Assembly (NCBI GenBank): GCA_031373695.1
Contig: JANMNC010000095.1
Coordinates: 1 to 12,305, forward strand
Reading direction: 5' to 3'
Length of the DNA stretch: 12,305 nt
Source of the DNA: Methylotenera_A sp031373695
GTDB taxonomy: Bacteria > Pseudomonadota > Gammaproteobacteria > Burkholderiales > Methylophilaceae
The notes beneath the pieces were generated by a model. It saw only the letters and a list, made by a program, of their open reading frames with translations, was not told the DNA's origin and ran no database searches. This document shows positions 1 to 7,172 of this stretch, in pieces (within the stretch, counting starts at the first letter, position 1; each line of letters begins with the position of its first letter). The position numbers and the translations under genes were made by a program.

Positions 1-1
1 T

Positions 2-1441
2 TTTGTGCGTGAACGCTGTGAGTGGGATTCTTTTGTGGTGTGGCGCGATTTTGTGGCGAAACCTGAGAATTCACCAGAAGCGCTGGAGTCTATTTTGGGC
101 GTTAAAGCACAAACCATGCGTGAAGCCGCGCGACTTTTTGCGACTGGCGGCAATGGCGCTATTTATTATGGCTTAGGCGTTACTGAGCATAGTCAGGGCT
201 CAACCATGGTGATGGGTATTGCTAACCTTGCGATGGCAACTGGTAATGTGGGCCGTGAAGGTGTTGGTATTAACCCATTGCGTGGCCAAAATAACGTGCA
301 AGGCAGCTGCGATATGGGCAGTATGCCGCATGAGTTCCCTGGCTACCGCCATGTGTCTGATGATGCAACACGTGCGCTGTTTGAAAGTGCATGGGGCAGG
401 CCGCTTAGTAACGATCCTGGTTTGCGTATCCCGAATATGCTGGATTTAGCAGGCGAAGGTAAATTTAAAGCTTTGTATTGCGTAGGTGAAGATATCGCGC
501 AATCTGACCCTAATACGCAACACGTCACACATGCTTTGGAAAGTATGGAATGCGTGATTGTGCAAGATTTGTTCTTAAATGAAACCGCCATGTACGCGCA
601 TGTGTTCTTCCCAGGCGCTTCATTCTTAGAAAAAAGTGGCACATTTACCAATGCTGAGCGCCGTATTTCACCTGTGCGCCGTGTAATGACGCCCAAAAAT
701 GGACATGGTGAACGTGGCTTAGAAGATTGGGAAATCACAGCCAAATTGTCAGCGGCACTTGGCTACGATATGCAATACAAGCACGCCAGTGAAATTATGG
801 ATGAAATCGCCGCCTTAACACCTACCTTTAAAGGTGTTAGTTTTGCTAAGTTAGACGAACTTGGCAGTATTCAATGGCCATGTGACGATGCTAATCCAGA
901 AGGCACACCTACCATGCACATTGATGCATTTGTGCGTGGCAAGGGTAAATTCTTTATAACGCAATATGTGCCGACCACCGAAAAAGTGAACGCTAAATTC
1001 CCATTAATATTGACGACAGGCCGTATTTTGAGCCAATACAATGTGGGCGCACAAACTCGCCGTACGCTAAATAACGCTTGGCATGCAGAGGATATTGTAG
1101 AGATTCATCCGCACGACGCAGAAGAGCGCGGTATTAAAGAAGGTGATTGGGTTGGTATTGCCAGCCGTGCTGGCGAAACGGTTTTACGTGCAACCTTAAC
1201 TGAGCGTGTGCAAGCTGGGGTGATTTACACCACGTTCCATCACCCAGAATCTGGCGCAAACGTGATTACAACGGACAATAGCGATTGGGCCACCAACTGC
1301 CCAGAATTTAAAGTGACTGCGGTACAAGTGTCGCGCGTTAATCAGTTATCTGATTGGCAAAAAGACTATAAAACCTTTAGTGAAGCGCAAATTGCCTTCA
1401 CGGGCAAAAAAGCCAATACAAAAATTAGTCAGTTGGCTTAG
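2..1441 (+). CDS. fdsA: Formate dehydrogenase alpha (catalytic) subunit, 3' part only
   Basis: C-terminal part (about 479 residues) of the molybdopterin catalytic subunit of a formate dehydrogenase, probably the soluble NAD-dependent FdsGBACD type, which oxidises formate to CO2 in the cytoplasm. The reading frame is open to the left edge, so the GTG at position 5 is not the real start; the Fe-S domains and the Cys/Sec active site lie outside. Visible hallmarks, counted from that GTG: the cofactor-binding stretch PLRGQNNVQGSCDMG (about 91-105), the block around FFPGASFLEKSGTFTNAERR (about 201-220), and the C-terminal molybdopterin dinucleotide-binding barrel (about 330-445) starting near ILTTGRILSQYN. 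It is followed after 36 bases by fdhD and then fdsD, which matches the fds gene order and supports the NAD-linked type over a membrane-bound one. The family is near certain; the exact subtype is inferred from context. Confidence 0.95.
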   Translation, partial: FVRERCEWDSFVVWRDFVAKPENSPEALESILGVKAQTMREAARLFATGGNGAIYYGLGVTEHSQGSTMVMGIANLAMATGNVGREGVGINPLRGQNNVQGSCDMGSMPHEFPGYRHVSDDATRALFESAWGRPLSNDPGLRIPNMLDLAGEGKFKALYCVGEDIAQSDPNTQHVTHALESMECVIVQDLFLNETAMYAHVFFPGASFLEKSGTFTNAERRISPVRRVMTPKNGHGERGLEDWEITAKLSAALGYDMQYKHASEIMDEIAALTPTFKGVSFAKLDELGSIQWPCDDANPEGTPTMHIDAFVRGKGKFFITQYVPTTEKVNAKFPLILTTGRILSQYNVGAQTRRTLNNAWHAEDIVEIHPHDAEERGIKEGDWVGIASRAGETVLRATLTERVQAGVIYTTFHHPESGANVITTDNSDWATNCPEFKVTAVQVSRVNQLSDWQKDYKTFSEAQIAFTGKKANTKISQLA

Positions 1442-1477
1442 GCTTGATGTTGGCGATATAGAGTAGAAATTTTGGAT

Positions 1478-2413
1478 ATGTCATCGCTAATTACAGCAGA
1501 TGTGCAACCTTCCATAATTGTGGCAGTTAAGCCGCTAAGTGAGGTAAACGTTACCCGTTGGCGCGCTGGTGTTGTTAGCCAAGCGCAAGATATGCTGGCA
1601 GAAGAAGTGCCTATTGCGCTTATTTATAACGGTATATCGCACGCAGTGATGTTGGCAACGCCACAAGATTATGAAGATTTTGCATTAGGGTTTTCGCTCA
1701 GCGAAGGTATTTTACAAAATAAAAACGAGCTATACGATATTGAAATAGTTGAGCAGGCACAAGGTGTTGAATTGCGCCTAGATGTGGCGGCCGAAAGCTT
1801 TGTAAAGTTAAAAGAACGTAGGCGCAATTTGGTGGGCCGCACTGGTTGCGGGTTGTGTGGAGCAGAAAGTTTAGACCAAGCATTAAGATTACCAGGTTTG
1901 TATAAAAACTTGGGTAAAAACTCTGAATCCACTATTCAACATCAAACACCAAAAAATAATGCCCTGCAAGCCAATACCCATGCGGCTTCTGGCGATGCAA
2001 AAATAATGTCTGCAAGCATTATAAAAGCTTTTCATGCTATTAAAACTCAGCAAACTTTGCAGCAAGTAACAGGTGCTACACATGCTTGCGCTTGGGTTAG
2101 TGCAGATGGTGATGTAAAGATAGTGCGCGAAGATGTTGGCCGTCATAATGCGATGGATAAATTGATGGGTGCATTGGCAAGATGCAATAGTGAATTCAGT
2201 ATAACGCCAGTAGGCTTTGTGTTGACGTCTAGCCGCGCTAGTGTGGAGATGGTGCAGAAAGTTGCAATCGCTGGCTTTGGCATATTAGCAGCAATTTCAG
2301 CGCCCACTGGGCTTGCCGTGCGTGTTGCAGAGGCTTATGGAGTGACACTGATAGGCTTTTTACGAGATAATCAGTTTGTAATTTACACACACAAACACCG
2401 AATACTTTTTTAA
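1478..2413 (+). CDS. fdhD: FdhD (FdsC), sulfur carrier for formate dehydrogenase cofactor
   Basis: Sulfurtransferase needed to make formate dehydrogenase active. In the family, FdhD takes sulfur from the cysteine desulfurase IscS and sulfurates the bis-MGD molybdenum cofactor before it enters FdhA/FdsA. The sequence shows the redox CxxC motif in GRTGCGLCG (Cys about 124 and 127) and the later signature REDVGRHNAMDKL (from about 217). I chose ATG 1478 (311 residues); an in-frame TTG at 1472 would add two residues, and neither has a strong ribosome binding site. Between the CxxC region and the C-terminal half there is a polar, low-complexity linker of roughly 25-30 residues (about 145-175), which makes the protein somewhat longer than the usual 260-280. 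It sits between fdsA (36-base gap) and fdsD (13-base gap), so it is almost surely co-transcribed as fdsC. Confidence 0.95.
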   Translation: MSSLITADVQPSIIVAVKPLSEVNVTRWRAGVVSQAQDMLAEEVPIALIYNGISHAVMLATPQDYEDFALGFSLSEGILQNKNELYDIEIVEQAQGVELRLDVAAESFVKLKERRRNLVGRTGCGLCGAESLDQALRLPGLYKNLGKNSESTIQHQTPKNNALQANTHAASGDAKIMSASIIKAFHAIKTQQTLQQVTGATHACAWVSADGDVKIVREDVGRHNAMDKLMGALARCNSEFSITPVGFVLTSSRASVEMVQKVAIAGFGILAAISAPTGLAVRVAEAYGVTLIGFLRDNQFVIYTHKHRILF

Positions 2414-2426
2414 CACTATAAAATTT

Positions 2427-2645
2427 ATGCAAACAGAACAATTAATTAAAATGGCCAATCAAATTGGTGATTTTTTCGAGTCTTATCCTGATCAAGCCCA
2501 AGCACAAAAAGATATAGCTACGCATATTAACCGCTTTTGGGCGCTTGCTATGCGCCAGCAATTGGCTTTGCATGTGAAAAATGAGCATGGTTTAGGTTTG
2601 CACGAAAAAGTAGCATCTGCCGTTGCGGCTCATCTGGAGATTTAG
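2427..2645 (+). CDS. fdsD: NAD-dependent formate dehydrogenase delta subunit
   Basis: Small 72-residue protein of the FdsD family (formate dehydrogenase subunit delta), associated with assembly or stability of the NAD-dependent FdsABG enzyme. Family signs seen directly: the start LIKMANQIGDFFESYP, then an alpha-helical stretch with HINRFWALAMRQQL, which corresponds to the usual HxxRFWxPxMR segment; here the common D-P before MR is A-L. The length is normal for the family. The start ATG 2427 lies 13 bases behind the fdhD stop, and no clear Shine-Dalgarno precedes it, so translation may depend on ribosomes leaving fdhD. The stop at 2643-2645 lies directly before the presumed start of the TSUP gene. 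Presence of fdsD is the best local evidence that the dehydrogenase is the soluble NAD-linked type. Confidence 0.9.
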   Translation: MQTEQLIKMANQIGDFFESYPDQAQAQKDIATHINRFWALAMRQQLALHVKNEHGLGLHEKVASAVAAHLEI

Positions 2646-2650
2646 TTATT
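2636..2650 (+). promoter_or_regulatory. Ribosome binding site that points to an ATT start
   Basis: GGAG (2636-2639) lies inside the last codons of fdsD. Eight bases later comes ATT 2648 in the frame of the TSUP permease. The spacing is ideal for that codon and wrong (32 bases) for TTG 2672. ATT is a rare initiator, known for infC in other bacteria. The assignment is inference from spacing and from completeness of the first membrane helix. Confidence 0.45.
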
Positions 2651-3394
2651 TCAAACGAATTTTTATTATTATTGCCACTCGTATTTTTAGCGGCATTGTT
2701 ATTTTCATCAGTAGGGCATGGTGGTGCGTCTGCTTATTTGGCAGCTTTTGCATTAATAGGTATGGCGCCAGAAAGCATGCGGCCTGCCGCTTTGTTTTTA
2801 AATGTACTCGTTGCTTCAATTGCGTTATATAAGTTTTATAAAGTACACGCATTTAATTGGTCATTATTTTGGCCAATTGCCATTACATCGATTCCAGCTG
2901 CTTTTATTGGTGGCCAAATTGCACTCCCTAACAGCACCTATAAAGTCATCGTTGGATTATGTTTGTTGTATGCGGCATGGACTATTTTTAGCCACGCCAA
3001 TAAAACAGATGAAATTGAGCTGCATGTTGTTAAAAAACCAGTATTGATTTTGCTAGGCGCAGGCTTAGGCTTTTTGTCAGGCCTTACTGGCGTTGGTGGC
3101 GGTATATTTCTAAGCCCAATTTTGTTGTATTTTGGTTGGGCAAAAACCAAAGTTATTTCTGGCGTTGCGGCTGCATTTATATTGGTAAATTCAGCTTCTG
3201 GATTATTAGGGGTATTAACTCAATCACCCATATTGCCTGCGGGTTTACCCTATTTGGCTTTTGCAGCAGTGCTAGGTGGCATAGTCGGCGCTGAATTCGG
3301 CAGTCGCAAACTATCAAATCCAACTATTAGAAAATTACTAGCGTTGGTGCTGGTGCTGGCGGGTAGCAAAATGCTATCTGCAGCATTTTTATAG
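2648..3394 (+). CDS. TSUP family permease (sulfite exporter TauE/SafE-like)
   Basis: Integral membrane transporter of the TSUP (TauE/SafE, PF01925) family; members move sulfite, organosulfonates or other small organic anions, and the substrate here is unknown. It is about 248 residues from 2648, with seven to eight hydrophobic segments. The two family half-repeats are visible: GHGGAS near the N-terminus and GLTGVGGGIFLSP in the middle. The start is odd. The first ATG/GTG/TTG in frame is TTG 2672, which would cut the first membrane helix short and has no ribosome binding site. GGAG at 2636-2639 sits eight bases before an in-frame ATT (2648) that would give ISNEFLLLLPLVFLAALL, a full first helix. 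The frame is open up to a TGA at 2582-2584 with no standard start. The ATT lies two bases behind the fdsD stop, so coupling to the fds operon is likely. Family certain; start and substrate uncertain. Confidence 0.85.
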   Translation: MSNEFLLLLPLVFLAALLFSSVGHGGASAYLAAFALIGMAPESMRPAALFLNVLVASIALYKFYKVHAFNWSLFWPIAITSIPAAFIGGQIALPNSTYKVIVGLCLLYAAWTIFSHANKTDEIELHVVKKPVLILLGAGLGFLSGLTGVGGGIFLSPILLYFGWAKTKVISGVAAAFILVNSASGLLGVLTQSPILPAGLPYLAFAAVLGGIVGAEFGSRKLSNPTIRKLLALVLVLAGSKMLSAAFL

Positions 3395-3441
3395 CATCTT
3401 TATTCATTAAAACAATAGGCTTTAAAAATTAGCCAGCAAGT

Positions 3442-5109
3442 TTAAATTGTAGCAATCCGCTGAAACAGCCTATAAGATTCGCGCCTATCGCTAATACGTT
3501 TTCCACTCCATATTAGCTTCCAATCGGCTCCAGGTTCTACTTTTTCACGGCCTCTTTCGTCTTGAATAATGTATAAATCGCAACTAAGTGTAGCGCCAGC
3601 TTCCATATTTTCTGTTTTAATACCTGCGTAATAATGTAATAAATCTTTTTGCGCATCGCCCAAGCGATTGTTTGCAACACAGGCATATTTAAGTGGCAAG
3701 GCAACTTTTAAGCTGGTAAATACACTTTTATAACTTCTAGCCGACTCTATCATTGGCAACCATAAGGTCATTAGCAAAGTCCACACACAAGTCATGCCAA
3801 TCGCCCAATTGGTGGCACTGGAGCGGTTGGAGTGTTGTGAGCGCGCAATTGCAAATAGCCAAATAAGTGTAATAGCCGCCGCCATTACCAACGCAATCAT
3901 ACTGAAATTAATTTGCGTCATGCCCGATAAAAAGCTTAGGCGCTCTTTGATTTTAGCTGGGCTACCAGTCATCATAGCTAGCCAACCTAACCATATAAGC
4001 GCGCTCATAAGTCCTAACAGCAACAGGCCAAACCAATTGAGTGCGCCTGCGGTACCGCGCTTAAGCGTTTCAATACTGCCTCCCGCCATAGCAGTCAGTG
4101 GAATTAAAAGCGGCAATGCAAATACTTCTTTGTCATTGGCACCTAGGCCAATTAAGCCCCAGGCAACCACAAAAAACACAACAATTAGCTGAAACCTAGG
4201 TTTTGTTAAGAGCTGATCTCGATACCGCCATAATCCCCAAATTGCTAGCGGCAATGATGGCCACGCATACCAAAGTAATGTTTTTAAATAATAAAGGTGG
4301 TGCGCATGTTTAAATTGATCGAGTGAATTTAACCACCACTGATTAAAGTTAGCTGGGTAAAAATAATTGCACAACAATGGCCAGCCTATTACTAATGGAC
4401 TAGCCACCAAAAGCGCTATACCCAAAACACTAAAAAAGCTTTTACTGCGCCAAAAACTAAACAACAGCGGCAATGCCAAGCAAGTGCAAACAATAATAGA
4501 TAGAGGCAATAATCCAGTCGATAAAAACCCTACACCTAGCCCCAAGCCCAATAAGATACTTGCTCTGTAAGGCCTTCTTTTAGCTAATGACAGCGCATAA
4601 AAACTAGTTGCAATACCAGTTAATGAGGATACCGCTGGCATTAAAGTATGCGCACTGACAACCAAACCTAATGCGCCAATTAAAATAAATGCGGTTTGGC
4701 GTCCAGCACCTTTACCCCAAAGCTCACGGCCTGTCATACCCATCATTAACAAGCTAATTACCATCCACAATCCTGTGGTAATTCGTGCAGCATCGTGAGA
4801 GGGCAATATACTAGAAAAAGGGCTTAGTAGTTTGGTTGCTACTGCAGCACTTAAATAGTATAAGGGTGGATTAACGATTTGGTTATTGCTGGCGGAGGTT
4901 GGTGCAAGCCAATTGCCAGTATCAAGAATCGTTTTTATGGTGCTAATCGCGTGTGACTCAAAAGGCTTCCAAGGTGAATGCCCAACTAAGCCCATACATA
5001 ACCACACTGCACAAAGTACGATGAGTAGATGTGTTTTAGCACGTTCACCCACGCGCGCGCGCGGGGTAGACATATTGCCTTGCCAGTCGTGATCTAAATC
5101 AAAACGCAT
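3442..5109 (-). CDS. GT-C membrane glycosyltransferase, ArnT/PMT-like
   Basis: Polytopic inner-membrane protein of 555 residues resembling the ArnT/PMT-2 (GT83/GT39-like) family. These enzymes move a sugar from an undecaprenyl-phosphate carrier to lipid A or another acceptor on the periplasmic side. About 12 hydrophobic segments run from residue 27 to 450, followed by a soluble tail of roughly 100 residues. The first outer loop has the family layout: PWKP (47-50 region), then TGNWLAPT, then PPLYYL (81-86). The position after PWKP, where family members usually carry a D-E pair, reads F50-E51, and the usual E-K before PPLYY reads V79-N80. The start may be ATG at 5073 (residue 13, STPRARVGERAK), because AAGG stands four bases before it while the first ATG lacks a ribosome binding site. 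It stands alone on its strand, separated from rpmE by a terminator, and converges with the TSUP gene. Acceptor and sugar cannot be read from the sequence. Confidence 0.8.
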   Translation of the reverse strand: MRFDLDHDWQGNMSTPRARVGERAKTHLLIVLCAVWLCMGLVGHSPWKPFESHAISTIKTILDTGNWLAPTSASNNQIVNPPLYYLSAAVATKLLSPFSSILPSHDAARITTGLWMVISLLMMGMTGRELWGKGAGRQTAFILIGALGLVVSAHTLMPAVSSLTGIATSFYALSLAKRRPYRASILLGLGLGVGFLSTGLLPLSIIVCTCLALPLLFSFWRSKSFFSVLGIALLVASPLVIGWPLLCNYFYPANFNQWWLNSLDQFKHAHHLYYLKTLLWYAWPSLPLAIWGLWRYRDQLLTKPRFQLIVVFFVVAWGLIGLGANDKEVFALPLLIPLTAMAGGSIETLKRGTAGALNWFGLLLLGLMSALIWLGWLAMMTGSPAKIKERLSFLSGMTQINFSMIALVMAAAITLIWLFAIARSQHSNRSSATNWAIGMTCVWTLLMTLWLPMIESARSYKSVFTSLKVALPLKYACVANNRLGDAQKDLLHYYAGIKTENMEAGATLSCDLYIIQDERGREKVEPGADWKLIWSGKRISDRRESYRLFQRIATI

Positions 5110-5161
5110 TGTTATAATTTTTTATTAAATTAGAAGTATTTTAGCATTAGTGCGCATAAAT

Positions 5162-5187
5162 AAAAAAAGGCAGCTTGGCTGCCTTTT
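5162..5187 (-). terminator. Intrinsic terminator behind rpmE
   Basis: Perfect 6-bp GC-rich stem GGCAGC / GCTGCC (5169-5174 and 5178-5183) with a TTG loop, flanked by A (5162-5168) and T (5184-5187) runs. Read on the - strand, it follows the rpmE stop by about 20 bases and ends in seven U residues. On the + strand only four T follow and no gene enters from the left, so it mainly serves rpmE and isolates the glycosyltransferase gene. Confidence 0.9.
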
Positions 5188-5208
5188 CTAACAATCAACA
5201 AGCAAAAA

Positions 5209-5409
5209 TTACATGCCGTATTTTTGTTTAAATTTCTCAACACGGCCTGCCGTATCTAATATTTTTTGTTTGCCTGTATAAAATGGGTGGCATAGTGAGC
5301 ACACCTCAATGTTCAGGTCACGGCCATGAGTAGAACGTGTTTTAAACTTGTTGCCACAGCTACAAGTAATGTTGATTTCAGGATAATTTGGATGCGTTTC
5401 AGCTTTCAT
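5209..5409 (-). CDS. rpmE: 50S ribosomal protein L31, zinc-binding type
   Basis: Ribosomal protein L31 (bL31), 66 residues, a small protein of the large subunit at the subunit interface (intersubunit bridge). This is the zinc-carrying form: four cysteines stand as CxC (16, 18 in TCSCGN) and CxxC (37, 40 in VCSLCH). Other typical blocks are HPxY near the start and HPFYTGKQK. I chose the start at ATG 5409 because MKAETHPNY is the normal family N-terminus and AGAGAG lies seven bases before it; a 14-residue upstream extension in frame is not family-like. The gene has its own promoter and terminator. It follows rho at a distance of 381 bases, part of a common proteobacterial trxA-rho-rpmE order. 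Confidence 0.97.
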   Translation of the reverse strand: MKAETHPNYPEINITCSCGNKFKTRSTHGRDLNIEVCSLCHPFYTGKQKILDTAGRVEKFKQKYGM

Positions 5410-5449
5410 GCTTTTCTCTCTAATTTTAAGCAGTTGCAGTAAGCCCAAC

Positions 5450-5478
5450 ATTATGAATTAAATATTAAGAATTAGCAA
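5450..5478 (-). promoter_or_regulatory. Sigma-70-type promoter of rpmE
   Basis: On the - strand TTGCTA (5478-5473) is followed after exactly 17 bases by CATAAT (5455-5450), 4/6 and 5/6 matches to the -35 and -10 consensus. Transcription would start near 5443 and give a leader of about 34 bases before the rpmE start, with its Shine-Dalgarno inside. Seen by eye only. Confidence 0.5.
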
Positions 5479-5640
5479 TATTTGATGTGAAACCATCATC
5501 TTAATTATTGTTTATAGTGGCTGTGTGCGATTTGAATTAGTATTAAAAATCCAATTTATTCGCAATTTACTTGAAAGTGTACTGTAAGAATAAGTAAAAG
5601 CAGGTTTGCGACTCAGTAAAACAATACTTTAAAGGTTGTC

Positions 5641-5688
5641 AGTCATGCAGTAAGGTGAACAACAGCCAACTGGCAAGCACTGATGACT
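5641..5688 (-). ncRNA. Possible structured RNA element downstream of rho
   Basis: AGTCATgCAGT (5641-5651) and ACTGATGACT (5679-5688) pair over ten bases with one bulged base. The 27-base loop contains a further short palindrome, GCCAACTGGC. There is no T run behind it on either strand, so it is not an ordinary terminator. It could be an RNA 3'-end stabiliser, a processing site or a small RNA, but this is only a fold seen by eye. Confidence 0.25.
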
Positions 5689-5790
5689 ATCAATACTCGG
5701 TTTGTAAACAAGCTTAAAAGCGGCATTAGCACAAGTGCAAAAGTGAAAGTTTAAGCAATATGCGCTAATTGATATGGTTTTTATTATTGT

Positions 5791-7050
5791 TTACCCACGA
5801 CGCATGCTGTCAAAAAAATCAGCATTATTTTTAGTGGCTTTAACTTTTGCCAACAAAAACTCCATCGCTTCTAAGTCATCCATTGGGTAAAGCAGTTTAC
5901 GTAATACCCAAATTTTTTGTAATACATCTTTTTCAATCAATAGCTCTTCTTTACGAGTGCCAGATTTATTAACATTAATGGCTGGATACAAGCGTTTTTC
6001 GGCCATTTTACGATCGAGGTGAATCTCCATGTTCCCAGTACCTTTAAACTCCTCGTAAATTACATCATCCATACGTGAGCCAGTATCCACAAGGGCAGTA
6101 GCGATAATAGTGAGTGAGCCACCTTCTTCAATATTACGTGCGGCACCAAAAAAGCGTTTTGGGCGTTGTAGCGCATTGGCATCCACACCACCGGTCAATA
6201 CTTTGCCAGATGATGGAATAACTGTGTTGTATGCACGAGCCAAACGGGTAATGGAATCAAGTAAAATCACCACATCTTTTTTATGCTCAACCAAGCGTTT
6301 GGCTTTTTCAAGTACCATTTCAGCCACTTGTACGTGGCGCGTTGCAGGCTCATCAAATGTTGATGCAACTACCTCACCTTTTACTGAGCGGGTCATCTCA
6401 GTTACCTCTTCTGGGCGCTCATCAATTAGCAGCACAATTAAAATCACATCTGGATGATTGGCAGTAATTGCATGCGCAATGTTTTGCATCATCACAGTTT
6501 TGCCGCTTTTTGGGCTGGCAACTAACAAACCGCGTTGCCCGCGACCAATAGGCGCAATCATATCAATCACGCGGCTAGTGATATTTTCTTCACCGCGAAT
6601 ATCACGCTCTAATATGAGTGGAATAGTTGGAAAAAGCGGTGTTAAGTTTTCAAATAAAATTTTGTGTTTAGTGTTTTCTGGCGCATCACCGTTCACCACA
6701 TCTACTTTTACTAAGGCAAAATAGCGTTCACCGTCTTTAGGGGTGCGAATTTCACCTTGAATGCTATCGCCAGTGTGTAAATTAAAGCGACGAATTTGCG
6801 AAGGTGATACATAAATATCATCAGGCCCAGCTAAATACGAAGTATCTGGCGAACGCAGAAATCCGAAACCATCTTGCAGCACCTCGAGAGTACCATCACC
6901 AAAAATACTGTCACCTTTTTTAGCTTTATTTTTTAATATAGCAAAAATTAAATCTTGCTTGCGCATACGGCTTGCATTTTCAATTTCGTCGGCTATGGCC
7001 ATATCGACTAATTCAGTGACGGGAAGGTGTTTAAGATCGGATAAATGCAT
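5791..7050 (-). CDS. rho: Transcription termination factor Rho
   Basis: Hexameric RNA-dependent ATPase/translocase that ends transcription at Rho-dependent sites; acts on nascent RNA in the cytoplasm. Full-length: 419 residues, the same as in E. coli. In order: the N-terminal helical part with ARMRKQDLIFAILK in close form (28-40); the cold-shock-like RNA-binding fold with DGFGFLR (60-66); the Walker A loop SPKSGKT (179-185); the DERPEEV segment with the catalytic Glu (211); the Walker B end VILLDS with Asp265; the Q-loop TGGVDANALQ (around 287-295); and the arginine finger Arg366. No key residue is missing and there is no inserted domain. The start MHLSDLKHLP matches the family and has GCGAG a few bases upstream. 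The gene lies 105 bases behind trxA on the same strand; that leader contains a hairpin and perhaps a promoter, in line with the known self-control of rho in other bacteria. Confidence 0.99.
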   Translation of the reverse strand: MHLSDLKHLPVTELVDMAIADEIENASRMRKQDLIFAILKNKAKKGDSIFGDGTLEVLQDGFGFLRSPDTSYLAGPDDIYVSPSQIRRFNLHTGDSIQGEIRTPKDGERYFALVKVDVVNGDAPENTKHKILFENLTPLFPTIPLILERDIRGEENITSRVIDMIAPIGRGQRGLLVASPKSGKTVMMQNIAHAITANHPDVILIVLLIDERPEEVTEMTRSVKGEVVASTFDEPATRHVQVAEMVLEKAKRLVEHKKDVVILLDSITRLARAYNTVIPSSGKVLTGGVDANALQRPKRFFGAARNIEEGGSLTIIATALVDTGSRMDDVIYEEFKGTGNMEIHLDRKMAEKRLYPAINVNKSGTRKEELLIEKDVLQKIWVLRKLLYPMDDLEAMEFLLAKVKATKNNADFFDSMRRG

Positions 7051-7172
7051 GGAGAACTCGCTAGATGGGACTTACAAGAAAAAGGTTGAGATGTCTAGTT
7101 TCCAATATTGCGTTAGAAACCAGACGAATAGATATAAAAGTTAATAATCAAAGCTTTAAAGATTGCTATCAA
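7051..7172 (-). promoter_or_regulatory. rho leader with hairpin and possible promoter
   Basis: Between trxA and rho. A candidate promoter on the - strand reads TTGATA (7172-7167), 17 bases, GATTAT (7149-7144), partly inside the trxA 3' end. Downstream, CTGGTTTC (7123-7116) can pair with GAAACTAG (7102-7095) as an eight-pair stem with one G-U and a 13-base loop. Rho leaders control rho by attenuation in enteric bacteria; a similar role here is inference. Confidence 0.3.

Larger units (their letters stand above)
5410..5790. other. Gene-free stretch between rho and rpmE
   Basis: 381 A+T-rich bases without a convincing coding region on either strand. It holds the rpmE leader and promoter at its left end and a possible stem-loop at 5641-5688 in the middle. 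I see no strong intrinsic terminator directly behind rho (no GC stem with a T run on the - strand), so the rho transcript may end by Rho action or read on towards rpmE. A short inverted repeat GCACAAGTGC lies near 5729-5738. Confidence 0.6.

Noticed and set aside
343..744. 133-residue open frame on the - strand inside fdsA
   Set aside because: Antisense to a strongly conserved molybdoenzyme region; no recognisable protein features.
3418..3434. GGCT...AGCC inverted repeat between the convergent TSUP and glycosyltransferase genes, as terminator
   Set aside because: Only four pairs with a nine-base loop and no adequate T run; too weak to call.
3794..4192. 132-residue open frame on the + strand inside the glycosyltransferase gene
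   Set aside because: It lies antisense to a clear membrane-protein gene, shows no family signature and has no ribosome binding site context; it is a shadow of the hydrophobic codons opposite.
5050..5066. Alternating CG run (CGCGCGCGCG) as a Z-DNA or regulatory element
   Set aside because: It lies inside the 5' coding part of the glycosyltransferase gene and is explained by Arg/Ala codons (RARV); no further sign of function.
5410..5451. 14-residue N-terminal extension of ribosomal protein L31
   Set aside because: Not family-like; the ATG at 5409 has the right N-terminus and ribosome binding site, and the -10 promoter box overlaps the extension.
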